A stretch of DNA of 47,238 nt, from NCBI GenBank assembly GCA_002401685.1, contig NVTU01000045.1, forward strand, positions 1-47,238. Direction: 5' to 3'. Position numbers and translations under genes: made by a program. Of this stretch, positions 28,798 through 36,681 are shown piece after piece. Each line of letters begins with the position of its first letter. The stretch's first letter is position 1. Below the pieces are notes generated by a model, which did not search any database, was not told where the DNA came from, and saw only the letters and a list, made by a program, of their open reading frames with translations. Origin of the DNA: Kordiimonadales bacterium. Its GTDB lineage: Bacteria; Pseudomonadota; Alphaproteobacteria; Sphingomonadales; Kordiimonadaceae.

Positions 28798-29280
28798 ATG
28801 AATATTTCCATGATTGTAGCCATGACTAAAAATCGCGTGATCGGCTTGGATAACCAGATGCCGTGGCACTTGCCTGCGGACCTGAAGTATTTCAAAGCAA
28901 CCACGCTTGGTAAACCGATCATCATGGGGCGAAAAACATTTGAGAGCATCGGCAGGCCACTTCCCGGGCGGCAAAACATCGTTATCACCCGCAATACAGG
29001 CTGGGCCGCGGACGGCGTAGATGTGGCTGATAGCATTGACGTTGCAATTGCCTTAGCTGGCGATGTTGAAGAGGTGATGATAACGGGCGGAAGCCAAATC
29101 TACGGCCAAGCAATGCCTCGTGCGAACAGGCTGTTCATCACGGAAATTGATTTGGAGCTTGAAGGCGACACCTATTTCCCAGAATTTGACGTGCGCGACT
29201 GGGAAGAGACCAGACGCGAGCCATTTTCAGCCGAAGGCGGTAAGCCCGGCTACGCATTTGTGGTGTACGAGCGGGTTTAA
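28798..29280 (+). CDS. folA: Dihydrofolate reductase
   Basis: FolA (160 aa) reduces dihydrofolate to tetrahydrofolate with NADPH. The active site is intact: IVAMTKNRVIGLDNQMPWHL with the WHLPADLKYFK acid position Asp, IIMGRKTFESIGRPLPGR, and VMITGGSQIYGQAMP for NADPH. Length and layout fit chromosomal DHFR, with no sign of a plasmid trimethoprim-resistance type. The ribosome site is weak. The stop overlaps that of the convergent mrp gene within TTAA at 29277-29280. Confidence 0.97.
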   Translation: MNISMIVAMTKNRVIGLDNQMPWHLPADLKYFKATTLGKPIIMGRKTFESIGRPLPGRQNIVITRNTGWAADGVDVADSIDVAIALAGDVEEVMITGGSQIYGQAMPRANRLFITEIDLELEGDTYFPEFDVRDWEETRREPFSAEGGKPGYAFVVYERV

Positions 29281-30359
29281 AGCCCCAGTTGCTGCCTAAG
29301 CTTTTCCGCAATATCTTTGTAAATATCACTGATCGGATTTTCAGGGTCAGCTTCCACAATGGGTTTGCCTTCGTCTGCACTTGCGCGCACTGACATGTGC
29401 AGAGGCACCGCGCCGAGGAAAGTGACCTGCAGCTTCTCGGCGACTTCCTTTGCACCGCCGTGGCCGAAAATGTCACTGTTCTCGCCGCAGTGTGGGCAAA
29501 CAAAAGTGCTCATATTCTCGATAATGCCCATGATCGGCACTTTAACTTGCTGGAACATCGCCAAGCCTTTGCGCGCATCAATCAGTGCCAAATCCTGCGG
29601 TGTCGAGACAATGATCGCGCCAGAAAGCTTGGCTTGCTGGACCATGGTCAACTGCACATCGCCCGTGCCCGGCGGCATATCAACGATTAAAACATCAAGC
29701 GGGCCCCAGGCCACGTCTTTCAACAGCTGTTGGGTTGCGCCCATCACACGGGGGCCGCGCCAGATTACAGGTTGGTCGATATCCAGCAGGAACCCAACGG
29801 ACATCACTTTTAAGCCGTGCGCCATAATCGGCTGCAGTATTTTATTGATCGCTTCGGGCTTTTCGTCTGATCCCACAAGCATCGGGACTGACGGGCCGAA
29901 AATATCGGCGTCTAGTAAGCCCACTTTCAGGCCTTGGGCCTTCAGCGCAAGCGCAAGATTGATGCTGGTGGTTGATTTACCCACGCCACCCTTGCCGCTA
30001 GCAACCGCGATAATATGCTTAACGCCCGGAAGTTCGGTGGGCTTAGGCGCCGCTTTTGATCCTGCACCCGTCGGCATTTTGGGCGCAGCAGCATCGCTAG
30101 GTTTTGCTGCCTTCAGGGCCGACATAACAACGTTCACAGCGCTCACACCTTCAACGGCCATCACTGCCACTTCAATGGCTGATCTGAGCGCAGGCATGTC
30201 AGAAGGGCGGCTATCACCGAAATCCAAAACGACTCCAACTTGGTCGCCGTCCACAATTACCGTGCTCACATAGCCGGAATCGACAACATTAGACGATCCA
30301 CTGGTTGCGGAAACGGCCTTAAGGGCTTCTAAAACAGCTTGTTTTGTTAGATTCGACAT
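29277..30359 (-). CDS. mrp: Iron-sulfur cluster carrier ATPase Mrp/ApbC
   Basis: Mrp-type P-loop ATPases carry and deliver [4Fe-4S] clusters. The 360-aa protein has an N-terminal MIP18-like domain (about 1-80), then an Ala/Pro/Lys linker, then the NTPase domain with the deviant Walker motif SGKGGVGKST (121-130). The cluster-binding CPHC (Cys-x-x-Cys) lies in MSTFVCPHCGENSDIFGHGG. I chose ATG at 30359 (MSNLTKQAV) with GAAGGG five bases upstream, not the longer frame. It is divergent from hflK and overlaps the stop of folA by four bases. Confidence 0.95.
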   Translation of the reverse strand: MSNLTKQAVLEALKAVSATSGSSNVVDSGYVSTVIVDGDQVGVVLDFGDSRPSDMPALRSAIEVAVMAVEGVSAVNVVMSALKAAKPSDAAAPKMPTGAGSKAAPKPTELPGVKHIIAVASGKGGVGKSTTSINLALALKAQGLKVGLLDADIFGPSVPMLVGSDEKPEAINKILQPIMAHGLKVMSVGFLLDIDQPVIWRGPRVMGATQQLLKDVAWGPLDVLIVDMPPGTGDVQLTMVQQAKLSGAIIVSTPQDLALIDARKGLAMFQQVKVPIMGIIENMSTFVCPHCGENSDIFGHGGAKEVAEKLQVTFLGAVPLHMSVRASADEGKPIVEADPENPISDIYKDIAEKLRQQLGL

Positions 30360-30535
30360 AAAAACCCTTCGGAGGACGGAAAAATTGGGACTATGCATTG
30401 CAGCCCGGCGGTGCCTACCATATATACGGTATCAAGACACAATCTTTCTATACCTTTGGCTTCTTTACTTATTTACAAGCTATGGTCCGAAAGAATTGGG
30501 TTCGTCATAAGAAATATGCCTATCGGGAGAAATTT
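30360..30535. promoter_or_regulatory. Divergent promoter region mrp / hflK
   Basis: These 176 bases hold the promoters of both genes. An inverted repeat TACC-N8-GGTA (30417-30432) lies in the middle and could be an operator. The hflK frame stays open across much of the region but without initiation signals. Confidence 0.35.
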
Positions 30536-31639
30536 ATGCCTTGGCAAAATAACGGCAATGGAAATGGGGATAAGAAGAACCCTTGGGGCAGTGGTGGCCC
30601 AAAACGCGGCGGCGGCAGTAATGGCGGCGGCGGTGAACCACCTCATATTGATGACATCATCAAAAAAGGCCAGGAACAACTGCAACAGTTTCTGCCAGGT
30701 GGCGGTAAAGGCATCGCCCTTATTGTTCTGGTTGCGATTATCGGTTGGATTGGATCGGGTGTTTACCGGGTTGAGCCTAACGAGCAGGGCGTTGTCCTTC
30801 GTTTTGGTGAGCGAACCGAATTAACAACACCTGGCCTCCACTGGCATATGCCTTATCCTGTTGAGACCGTTGAAGTGCGCGGCGTGACGGATGAGAAAAC
30901 AATATCAATTGGAAGCCGCCAAACAGTGTCGCGCCGGTCTGGTCGCGTCAGTGTTGCGTCGCTTGACGAATCGTTGATGCTGACACAAGACGAGAACATC
31001 GTTGATGTGCGCTTTAACGTGGTTTGGCGCATCAAAGACCTTGGTGACTATTTGTTCCGTCTGCAAGATCCTGACGGCACGATCAAGTCGGTTGCTGAAA
31101 GTGTTATGCGCGAGCATGTTGGTAAAAACCGGATCACGCCTATTATCACGACGGGTCGTGGTGGTCTTGAAGAGCAGTCCCTTATTGATATCCAGCGCAC
31201 ACTTGATGCGTACGGCGCCGGCATAACAATATTGCGGGTTCAAATCATCGAATCTGAAGCACCTGCTGAAGTGAAAGACGCGTTTCTTGATGTACAGCGG
31301 GCTGAAGCGGATCAGCAAAAGTCCCGCAACGTTGCAGCAAAATATGCAAATGAAGAAATTCCGAAAGCCGAAGGTCAGGCAGCTGTTCTGTTGCAGGGTG
31401 CGGAAGCGTACCGGGCGCAGACTGTAAACCGAGCTGAGGGTGAGGCAGCACGTTTCCTTTCAGTGTATAACGAATATGCCAAGGCAAAAGACGTGACAAG
31501 AAAGCGTATTTATCTTGAAACCATGGAAGAAATTCTAGCCGGTATGGACAAGATTATTCTTGATAGTAACGCCGGTTCAGGGGTGGTGCCTTACTTGCCA
31601 CTGAACGAACTTGGCAAAAAGAAAAGCGCGGGGAATTAA
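30536..31639 (+). CDS. hflK: Membrane protease modulator HflK
   Basis: HflK (367 aa) forms with HflC a large membrane cage around FtsH and restrains its activity. The N-terminus is Gly/Asn-rich (WGSGGPKRGGGSNGGGG, about 17-33), then a single membrane helix at 59-76, then the SPFH/band-7 domain (VEPNEQGVVLRFGERTEL) and a long Ala/Glu-rich coiled coil. I chose ATG at 30536 (MPWQNNGN), with GGGAGA just upstream; the frame reaches back to 30398 without a ribosome site. Most of the protein is periplasmic. hflC begins three bases after its stop. Confidence 0.95.
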   Translation: MPWQNNGNGNGDKKNPWGSGGPKRGGGSNGGGGEPPHIDDIIKKGQEQLQQFLPGGGKGIALIVLVAIIGWIGSGVYRVEPNEQGVVLRFGERTELTTPGLHWHMPYPVETVEVRGVTDEKTISIGSRQTVSRRSGRVSVASLDESLMLTQDENIVDVRFNVVWRIKDLGDYLFRLQDPDGTIKSVAESVMREHVGKNRITPIITTGRGGLEEQSLIDIQRTLDAYGAGITILRVQIIESEAPAEVKDAFLDVQRAEADQQKSRNVAAKYANEEIPKAEGQAAVLLQGAEAYRAQTVNRAEGEAARFLSVYNEYAKAKDVTRKRIYLETMEEILAGMDKIILDSNAGSGVVPYLPLNELGKKKSAGN

Positions 31640-31642
31640 GTC

Positions 31643-32515
31643 ATGGGTAAATTTAAAATACTGATTTCCGTTGTCTTAGTTGCAGCTGCATTTTTAGCCT
31701 ATTCTTCGATGTATATCGTAACGGAGCGCGAACAGGCGTTGATCGTCCAGTTTGGTGAACCAAAAGGGACAGTGCTAACGCCTGGGCTACACTTCAAGAC
31801 ACCGTTCGTTGAGCAAGTGATTTTCCTGGAAAAGCGCGTGTTGAGCTTAGACATCCGACCTCAGGAAGTTTTAGCTGCTGATCAGCGCCGTATCGTTGTT
31901 GATAGTTTTGCTCGCTACAGAATCGTTGATCCGCTCAAGCGCTATCAGGCGGCAGCGAACGATGTTATTGCGAACGATCTGCTTGAGAAAATAATGGATA
32001 CCACCATCAGAAACGTATTGGCGAAACAGCCAATGGTAAATATCGTTTCTGGTGAGCGCGCAAGTTTGATGGCTGAAATTAGCCGGATTACCAACGAGCG
32101 AGCTGCGTCTATTGGTTTGGAAGTTATTGACGTGCGCTTGAAGCGTGTTGATCTTCCGTCTCAAAACAGTGATGCGATTTTCCAGCGCATGCGTACCGAG
32201 CGTGAGCAAGAAGCGGCGGAAAAGCGTGCTGAAGGTCGGCGTGATGCTGTGAGGATTACAGCTGATGCAGACCGGCAGGTTGCTGTGATCGTAGCCGAAG
32301 CTGAGAAGCAAGCGCAGATTGTTCGCGGTGAAGCAGACGGTGTTGCAACGAAAATATTTGCTGACGCCTTTGGCAAAGATGCTGATTTCTTCGAGTTTTA
32401 CCGCACGATGCAGGCTTATAAAAAGGCACTGGGTAAAGACGACACATCGCTTGTGCTGTCACCAGACAGTGATTTCTTTAAACTGTTCGTGAACTCGGAC
32501 GGAAACAAGAAATAG
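31643..32515 (+). CDS. hflC: Membrane protease modulator HflC
   Basis: HflC (290 aa), the partner of HflK, has one N-terminal membrane helix (about 4-22) and an SPFH domain (SMYIVTEREQALIVQFGEPK). The coiled coil contains the family's RTEREQEAAEKRAEGRRDAV stretch. Together the two proteins control FtsH degradation of membrane proteins. Three bases separate it from hflK. It precedes degP, another envelope quality-control gene, but across a 314-base spacer with hairpins. Confidence 0.95.
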   Translation: MGKFKILISVVLVAAAFLAYSSMYIVTEREQALIVQFGEPKGTVLTPGLHFKTPFVEQVIFLEKRVLSLDIRPQEVLAADQRRIVVDSFARYRIVDPLKRYQAAANDVIANDLLEKIMDTTIRNVLAKQPMVNIVSGERASLMAEISRITNERAASIGLEVIDVRLKRVDLPSQNSDAIFQRMRTEREQEAAEKRAEGRRDAVRITADADRQVAVIVAEAEKQAQIVRGEADGVATKIFADAFGKDADFFEFYRTMQAYKKALGKDDTSLVLSPDSDFFKLFVNSDGNKK

Positions 32516-32829
32516 GCTATAGCTAAATAAGGCTGACCATGTATGGTCAGTCATCTCTTTAGGGCTTGCTTTCGTAAAGAAGGCGAGCCCTTCAGCATAT
32601 TGGACGAAACTCATACACTGATACGGCATTGAACCACCGACCACTGATCATGGGCCCCCAAAAAGCCTGATTTCGCTACTGGTCGCAACTATGCCACCAC
32701 CCAACGCAAGTAACGATGAGTTGGCTTGACCATGGCGGCCAATGATGGTCCGGTAGTATCAGTAAAAATGGTTTGTTGTAATAGCAGCGGGCCAAAGCGA
32801 GTAACGATAAGAATAAAAGGAGTAAGTGC
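32516..32829 (+). terminator. hflC-degP spacer with two hairpins
   Basis: CTGACCA (32533-32539) and TGGTCAG (32544-32550) form a tight hairpin followed by the T-rich TCATCTCTTT, a moderate terminator for hflKC. Directly after, AGGGCTTGC (32561-32569) pairs with GCGAGCCCT (32583-32591). The remaining 240 bases hold no gene I can support and presumably include the degP promoter. Confidence 0.45.
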
Positions 32830-34389
32830 GTGAGCACCTATCTTACTAAAATAATCGACGCACGACCGACCACAGCTATTAAAGCTCTGATGGTTGCTCT
32901 CTTCATTATGGCAGCAGCACTTTCTGCTCAGCCAGTAGTAGCCAAAGGCACGCCTGATAGCTTCGCCGATTTGGTCGAAACGCTGTCCCCAGCAGTTGTA
33001 AACATTTCAACAATTCAAAAATTTAAGCGTAATGATCGCCGCCGTGGCCGTACAGACCGCAGGCCAGACAATCAGCGTCGTGGTGGCTCGGAAAATTCGC
33101 CTTTTGGTGATTTCTGGGAACGCTTCGGTGACCGCTTCGAGGAAGAAGAAGAAAACAGAACTGCAAGGTCTCTGGGCTCTGGTTTCATCATCGATGCTAG
33201 CGGCATCATCGTTACCAATAACCACGTGATCGCAGACGCAGACGAAATTACAGTTACGTTGAATAACGAAGACGAGTACCAAGCTGAAGTTATTGGCCGT
33301 GATGTGCTTTCTGATGTGGCGGTACTTAGGCTTAAGTCAGACACAGCCCTTAACTTGCCGACGGTGAAATTTGGCAACTCAGAAAAGCAGCGTATTGGTG
33401 ACTGGGTTATTGCAATCGGCAGCCCGTTCGGTCTCGAAAGCACTGTTACTGCAGGCATCATCTCTGGCCGTAACCGCGATGTTCGTACCGGTAGTTTGCA
33501 GCCTGATGTGGAATTCATTCAAACCGATGCGACCATTAACCCAGGTAACTCTGGTGGCCCAATGTTTAACCTTGAAGGCCAGGTTATCGGCGTAAACACC
33601 GCCATCATTTCACCAACGGGTGCAAGTGTTGGTATTGGCTTTGCTATTCCGAGCAATGACGTTCAGCGTGTCGTTGGGGAACTTATGGAGCACGGCAAGG
33701 TACGCCGCGGTTTCCTTGGTGTTACCCTGGGCAACATGACCAAAGATCTCGCTGAATCGATGGGTATTGATTTCATCAAAGGCACCATTGTTGGCACGGT
33801 TAATCCCGACAGCCCAGCAGAGCGTGCTGGCATTGAAATCGGTGATATCATCATCGTATGGGACGGCAAGAAAGTGGTTAGTTCCAATTCGCTTAGCCGC
33901 CTCGTTAAACGCACCAAAGTTGGTCAGCCGGTTGATGTTGTTGTGATCCGTAAAGGTGAGCGGACGACACTTTCCGTAACAACTGGCGAGTTTGTTAGCC
34001 CGCAGACTGATGATGACGACGAAGACGGCGAAGACGATGACAATGAGCGCGATAACGGTGAAGACCGCCTCGCTTTTGTTGAAGGCATGGCTTTGTCCCC
34101 AATCAACGACCGTTTGCGCCGGACATTCCGGATTGCAGAAAACGTTGAAGGTGTTGTGATTACGCGGATTGCGCCGCGCACACCAGCGCGCGTTAGGCTT
34201 CGTCCTGGCATGGTGATCGTTCGCGTTAACCAGCAGCCGGTGTCAACCCCAAGCGATGTGGTAGAAATTATTGAAGCCGCACGGGATCAGGGCCGCAGGC
34301 AAGTATTGCTCCTGATTGCACAGGGCCGCGATGGTGGCACGGCGCATGTTCCGCTGCGTCTACTGCGTGAGCGTGACAACGACGATTAG
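32830..34389 (+). CDS. degP: Periplasmic serine protease/chaperone, DegP/HtrA (Do) family
   Basis: DegP-type proteases degrade or refold damaged envelope proteins. The 519-aa protein has a signal peptide (about 1-38, ending near VVAKG). The protease domain has the triad His132 (TNNHVIAD), Asp162 (LSDVAVL) and Ser241 (NPGNSGGPMFN). Two PDZ domains follow (about 285-385 and 420-510). A very basic stretch lies at 64-85 and a very acidic linker at about 394-413, between the PDZ domains. The start is GTG at 32830 with AAAGGAG upstream. It has its own terminator. Confidence 0.94.
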   Translation: MSTYLTKIIDARPTTAIKALMVALFIMAAALSAQPVVAKGTPDSFADLVETLSPAVVNISTIQKFKRNDRRRGRTDRRPDNQRRGGSENSPFGDFWERFGDRFEEEEENRTARSLGSGFIIDASGIIVTNNHVIADADEITVTLNNEDEYQAEVIGRDVLSDVAVLRLKSDTALNLPTVKFGNSEKQRIGDWVIAIGSPFGLESTVTAGIISGRNRDVRTGSLQPDVEFIQTDATINPGNSGGPMFNLEGQVIGVNTAIISPTGASVGIGFAIPSNDVQRVVGELMEHGKVRRGFLGVTLGNMTKDLAESMGIDFIKGTIVGTVNPDSPAERAGIEIGDIIIVWDGKKVVSSNSLSRLVKRTKVGQPVDVVVIRKGERTTLSVTTGEFVSPQTDDDDEDGEDDDNERDNGEDRLAFVEGMALSPINDRLRRTFRIAENVEGVVITRIAPRTPARVRLRPGMVIVRVNQQPVSTPSDVVEIIEAARDQGRRQVLLLIAQGRDGGTAHVPLRLLRERDNDD

Positions 34390-34410
34390 TAGGCTTACCT
34401 AAATGATTGA

Positions 34411-34441
34411 TAAAGAGGTCGGTTCGCCGGCCTCTTTTTTT
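34411..34441 (+). terminator. Intrinsic terminator of degP
   Basis: AGAGGTCGG (34413-34421) pairs with CCGGCCTCT (34426-34434) around a TTCG loop, followed by a run of T. It starts 24 bases after the degP stop and faces the end of the leftward serB. Confidence 0.92.
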
Positions 34442-34506
34442 GCTTACTTTAGAAGTTCTTTGGCCAGCCCGGTGCTTATGGGGTAGTTCCCAACGCCGGC
34501 GGGCAA

Positions 34507-35406
34507 TCAGCTTTTGACGAAATCGCTATCCGCGTAGCCCTGAAAATAGAGCAGCGCAGTTAAATCACCGCACTGAACGCTGGCTTTGGCCGCCGCTTGG
34601 GTTTTTGGTTTGGCGTGGTACGCCACACCTAAGCCTGCAGCTTCTATCATTGGGATATCATTGGCACCGTCGCCTACTGCCAAGATCTCACTCGTATCTA
34701 GGTCTAACGTGCTGGCTAATTCCTGAAGTGTGTCCAGTTTTGTTTGAGCACCGCATATGGGCAGCATAACAGTGCCGGTTAGCGCTGTGCCTTCAATGCC
34801 GAGTATATTCGCCCGGTTCATATCAAAACCAACCTCTGCGGCCACTTTTTCAGTGAAATAGGTGAAGCCCCCCGAAACCAGCGCGCTGTAGGCCCCGTTT
34901 GCCTTCATGGTTTGCACCAAAATGCGTGCGCCGGGCATCAGCGCAATACGGGTTTCGTAACATTCCAAAAGCTTTGTTGTCGGCAGACCTTTCAAAAGGG
35001 CAACGCGCTCAGTAAGGGCGCTTTCGAAATTAAGCTCCCCGCGCATCGCAGCTTCGGTGATTTCAGATACTTTTTCCTTCAGGCCAATAAAATCCGCAAG
35101 CTCGTCAATACATTCCGCTGTGATCATCGTCGAGTCCATGTCCGCGAGAATGAGTTTCTTCCTGCGGCCAGCTTCAGCCTGCAGGCACCAGTCCAGCCCA
35201 TTGATCATGTTCAGTTTGTCCGCGAGGCTAGCTTGCGCTTCGGCCAGTGTATCTGCGGTCAGGAAAAGGTCAGTTGCGCGGCCGTTTGAAAGGACTTTCG
35301 TTTGCTTGAAGCGCTTTCCCAGTATTTCCTTTGCCGTGTCAACTATGTCAATTAAAGACGAATTCGATTTGCTAGGGTTGACGACGAGTGTCAAAGCGAT
35401 ATCCAT
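34507..35406 (-). CDS. serB: Phosphoserine phosphatase SerB
   Basis: SerB removes phosphate from phosphoserine in the last step of serine synthesis. The 299-aa protein has an N-terminal regulatory-like region (1-80) and a C-terminal HAD phosphatase domain. The nucleophile motif ADMDSTMITAECIDELADF (Asp-x-Asp) starts near residue 88. Motif II (ALVSGGFTYF) and motif III with the Mg-binding VGDGANDIPMIEAAGLG are intact. It starts with ATG at 35406 and is divergent from miaA with only 32 bases between start codons. Confidence 0.96.
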   Translation of the reverse strand: MDIALTLVVNPSKSNSSLIDIVDTAKEILGKRFKQTKVLSNGRATDLFLTADTLAEAQASLADKLNMINGLDWCLQAEAGRRKKLILADMDSTMITAECIDELADFIGLKEKVSEITEAAMRGELNFESALTERVALLKGLPTTKLLECYETRIALMPGARILVQTMKANGAYSALVSGGFTYFTEKVAAEVGFDMNRANILGIEGTALTGTVMLPICGAQTKLDTLQELASTLDLDTSEILAVGDGANDIPMIEAAGLGVAYHAKPKTQAAAKASVQCGDLTALLYFQGYADSDFVKS

Positions 35407-35438
35407 GGGGAAACGATCCTGATGTTTGAGAGGTAGAT

Positions 35439-36362
35439 TTGAAACAGGCCCTTTTTATTGCAGGTCCAACCGCTAGCGGCAAGTCAGCTTTGTCATTGCG
35501 GCTGGCCTCAACGCTTGGCGGCGTCATTATTAACGCGGATAGTATGCAGGTTTATGACGGCTTGCGTGTGCTGACGGCTTGTCCAAACGAGGAAGAAGAA
35601 AACGCTGCACCCCACCGGTTGTACAGGTTTTTGGATGCTGCCGCGCCTTGCTCAACAGCCTTATGGGTTAAGCATGCGATGATTGAGATCACCAGCGCGT
35701 GGGAAAAGGACCAAACGCCTATACTGGTGGGTGGTACAGGCATGTATTTTAAAGCCCTGCTCGACGGTATGGCAGAGATCCCGGCAATTGATGGTGCAAT
35801 TCGCCAAGCCGTACGGGATGAATGTGCGGCAAAAGGCAGTGAATTCCTGCATGCGGAGCTTCAGACATATGATGGGGACGCCGCCAAGCGATTGCCGTCA
35901 GGCGATAGCCAACGCATTTCGCGCGCCGTCGAAGTGTACCGCTCTACCGGGAAGGCGTTAACGGAGTGGCATAAAGCCACCAAGCCTGGACCGATGGCTG
36001 AATTTGATGAGGCTGGCGGTGTTCATAAGATAATTGTCGGTGGTCACACCCGCGAGGCCTTATATGCACGCTGCGATCAAAGATTTGATTGGATGGTGGA
36101 GCACGGCGCGTTGGAAGAGGTTAAGGGGCTGATGGCCAGAGGGCTCGATCCTCAGTTGCCTTCGATGCGGTCGCTTGGTGTGCCGTCGTTGGTGGCTTAT
36201 CTTAAAGGCGATAGTTCCTTGGACGAGGCCGGTGACGAGGCCAAAATGCTTACCCGTAGGTTTGCTAAACGGCAGTTGACATGGTTCCGTAACCAATTCC
36301 CGACTTGGGAGCGCGTGAGCGCGCAACTTTCGGAAAGTGAATATCCTAAAATATTTACATAA
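35439..36362 (+). CDS. miaA: tRNA dimethylallyltransferase
   Basis: MiaA adds a dimethylallyl group to A37 of tRNAs that read codons beginning with U. The 307-aa protein has the P-loop GPTASGKSALSLRLA at 8-22, then NADSMQVYDGLRVLTACP, and VGGTGMYFKALLDGMAEIP. The swinging domain and C-terminal RRFAKRQLTWFRNQFPTW are typical. The start is TTG at 35439, with GAGAGG five bases upstream. It is followed by the structured leader and the ilvBHC genes, an order I know from other alphaproteobacteria. Confidence 0.96.
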   Translation: MKQALFIAGPTASGKSALSLRLASTLGGVIINADSMQVYDGLRVLTACPNEEEENAAPHRLYRFLDAAAPCSTALWVKHAMIEITSAWEKDQTPILVGGTGMYFKALLDGMAEIPAIDGAIRQAVRDECAAKGSEFLHAELQTYDGDAAKRLPSGDSQRISRAVEVYRSTGKALTEWHKATKPGPMAEFDEAGGVHKIIVGGHTREALYARCDQRFDWMVEHGALEEVKGLMARGLDPQLPSMRSLGVPSLVAYLKGDSSLDEAGDEAKMLTRRFAKRQLTWFRNQFPTWERVSAQLSESEYPKIFT

Positions 36363-36378
36363 AATATCAAAAAGCCTA

Positions 36379-36407
36379 TTGACCACGTAATTATAATACA
36401 ATAAACA
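36379..36407 (+). promoter_or_regulatory. Candidate promoter for the ilvB leader RNA
   Basis: TTGACC (36379-36384) and TAAACA (36402-36407) are 17 bases apart. The -35 box is good (five of six); the -10 box is weak. It would start RNA near 36414, right at the first leader hairpin. It lies only 17 bases after the miaA stop. Confidence 0.4.
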
Positions 36408-36414
36408 TTGTTTA

Positions 36415-36520
36415 TCGGCACCATGTCAGCCCAAGGTGCCGAAAAGTAGAACCTACAGCCCAAGTTGGTTCTTTCTGTGACGAGACCCACCCCCTGGGGG
36501 CGCTTTTTTAAGCGCCCCCA
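36415..36520 (+). ncRNA. Structured leader RNA or small RNA upstream of ilvB
   Basis: Two consecutive hairpins show the same loop sequence. Hairpin 1 is TCGGCACC (36415-36422) with GGTGCCGA (36435-36442); hairpin 2 is AGAACC (36448-36453) with GGTTCT (36467-36472). Both loops carry CAGCCCAA(G). A third stem, GGGGGCGCTT (36496-36505) with AAGCGCCCCC (36510-36519), is ten perfect pairs around a T4 loop. It is preceded by ACCCCC (36490-36495), which could pair with the G-run instead. No peptide rich in Ile, Val or Leu codons was found, so this is not a classical ilv attenuator. It could be a leader that controls ilvBHC or a free small RNA. I cannot name a family. Confidence 0.55.
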
Positions 36521-36681
36521 ACTCGTATCTGGACCAATTTACTGTTGGTTTTCAATCGGGTAGGAGCAAGTTCTTGCTCTGATGTGTGCGGCCACTGTTG
36601 CAGAAGCGAAATAAAACGGGCTCTCATTCAGAAAATATTAGGACGAATGAGTAAATATTAACGGATTAGGCAAGCGAGACG
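36521..36681 (+). promoter_or_regulatory. ilvB: Rest of the ilvB 5' region
   Basis: Small hairpins CCAA/TTGG (36534-36548) and GAGCAA/TTGCTC (36564-36579) lie here. A ten-codon frame from ATG at 36582 (MCAATVAEAK) is the only short peptide near the end and is not enriched in branched-chain codons. The ribosome site of ilvB is weak. Confidence 0.3.

Noticed and set aside
29359..30273. 304-codon plus-strand frame
   Set aside because: Antisense to mrp, whose motifs are intact; the frame shows no family features.
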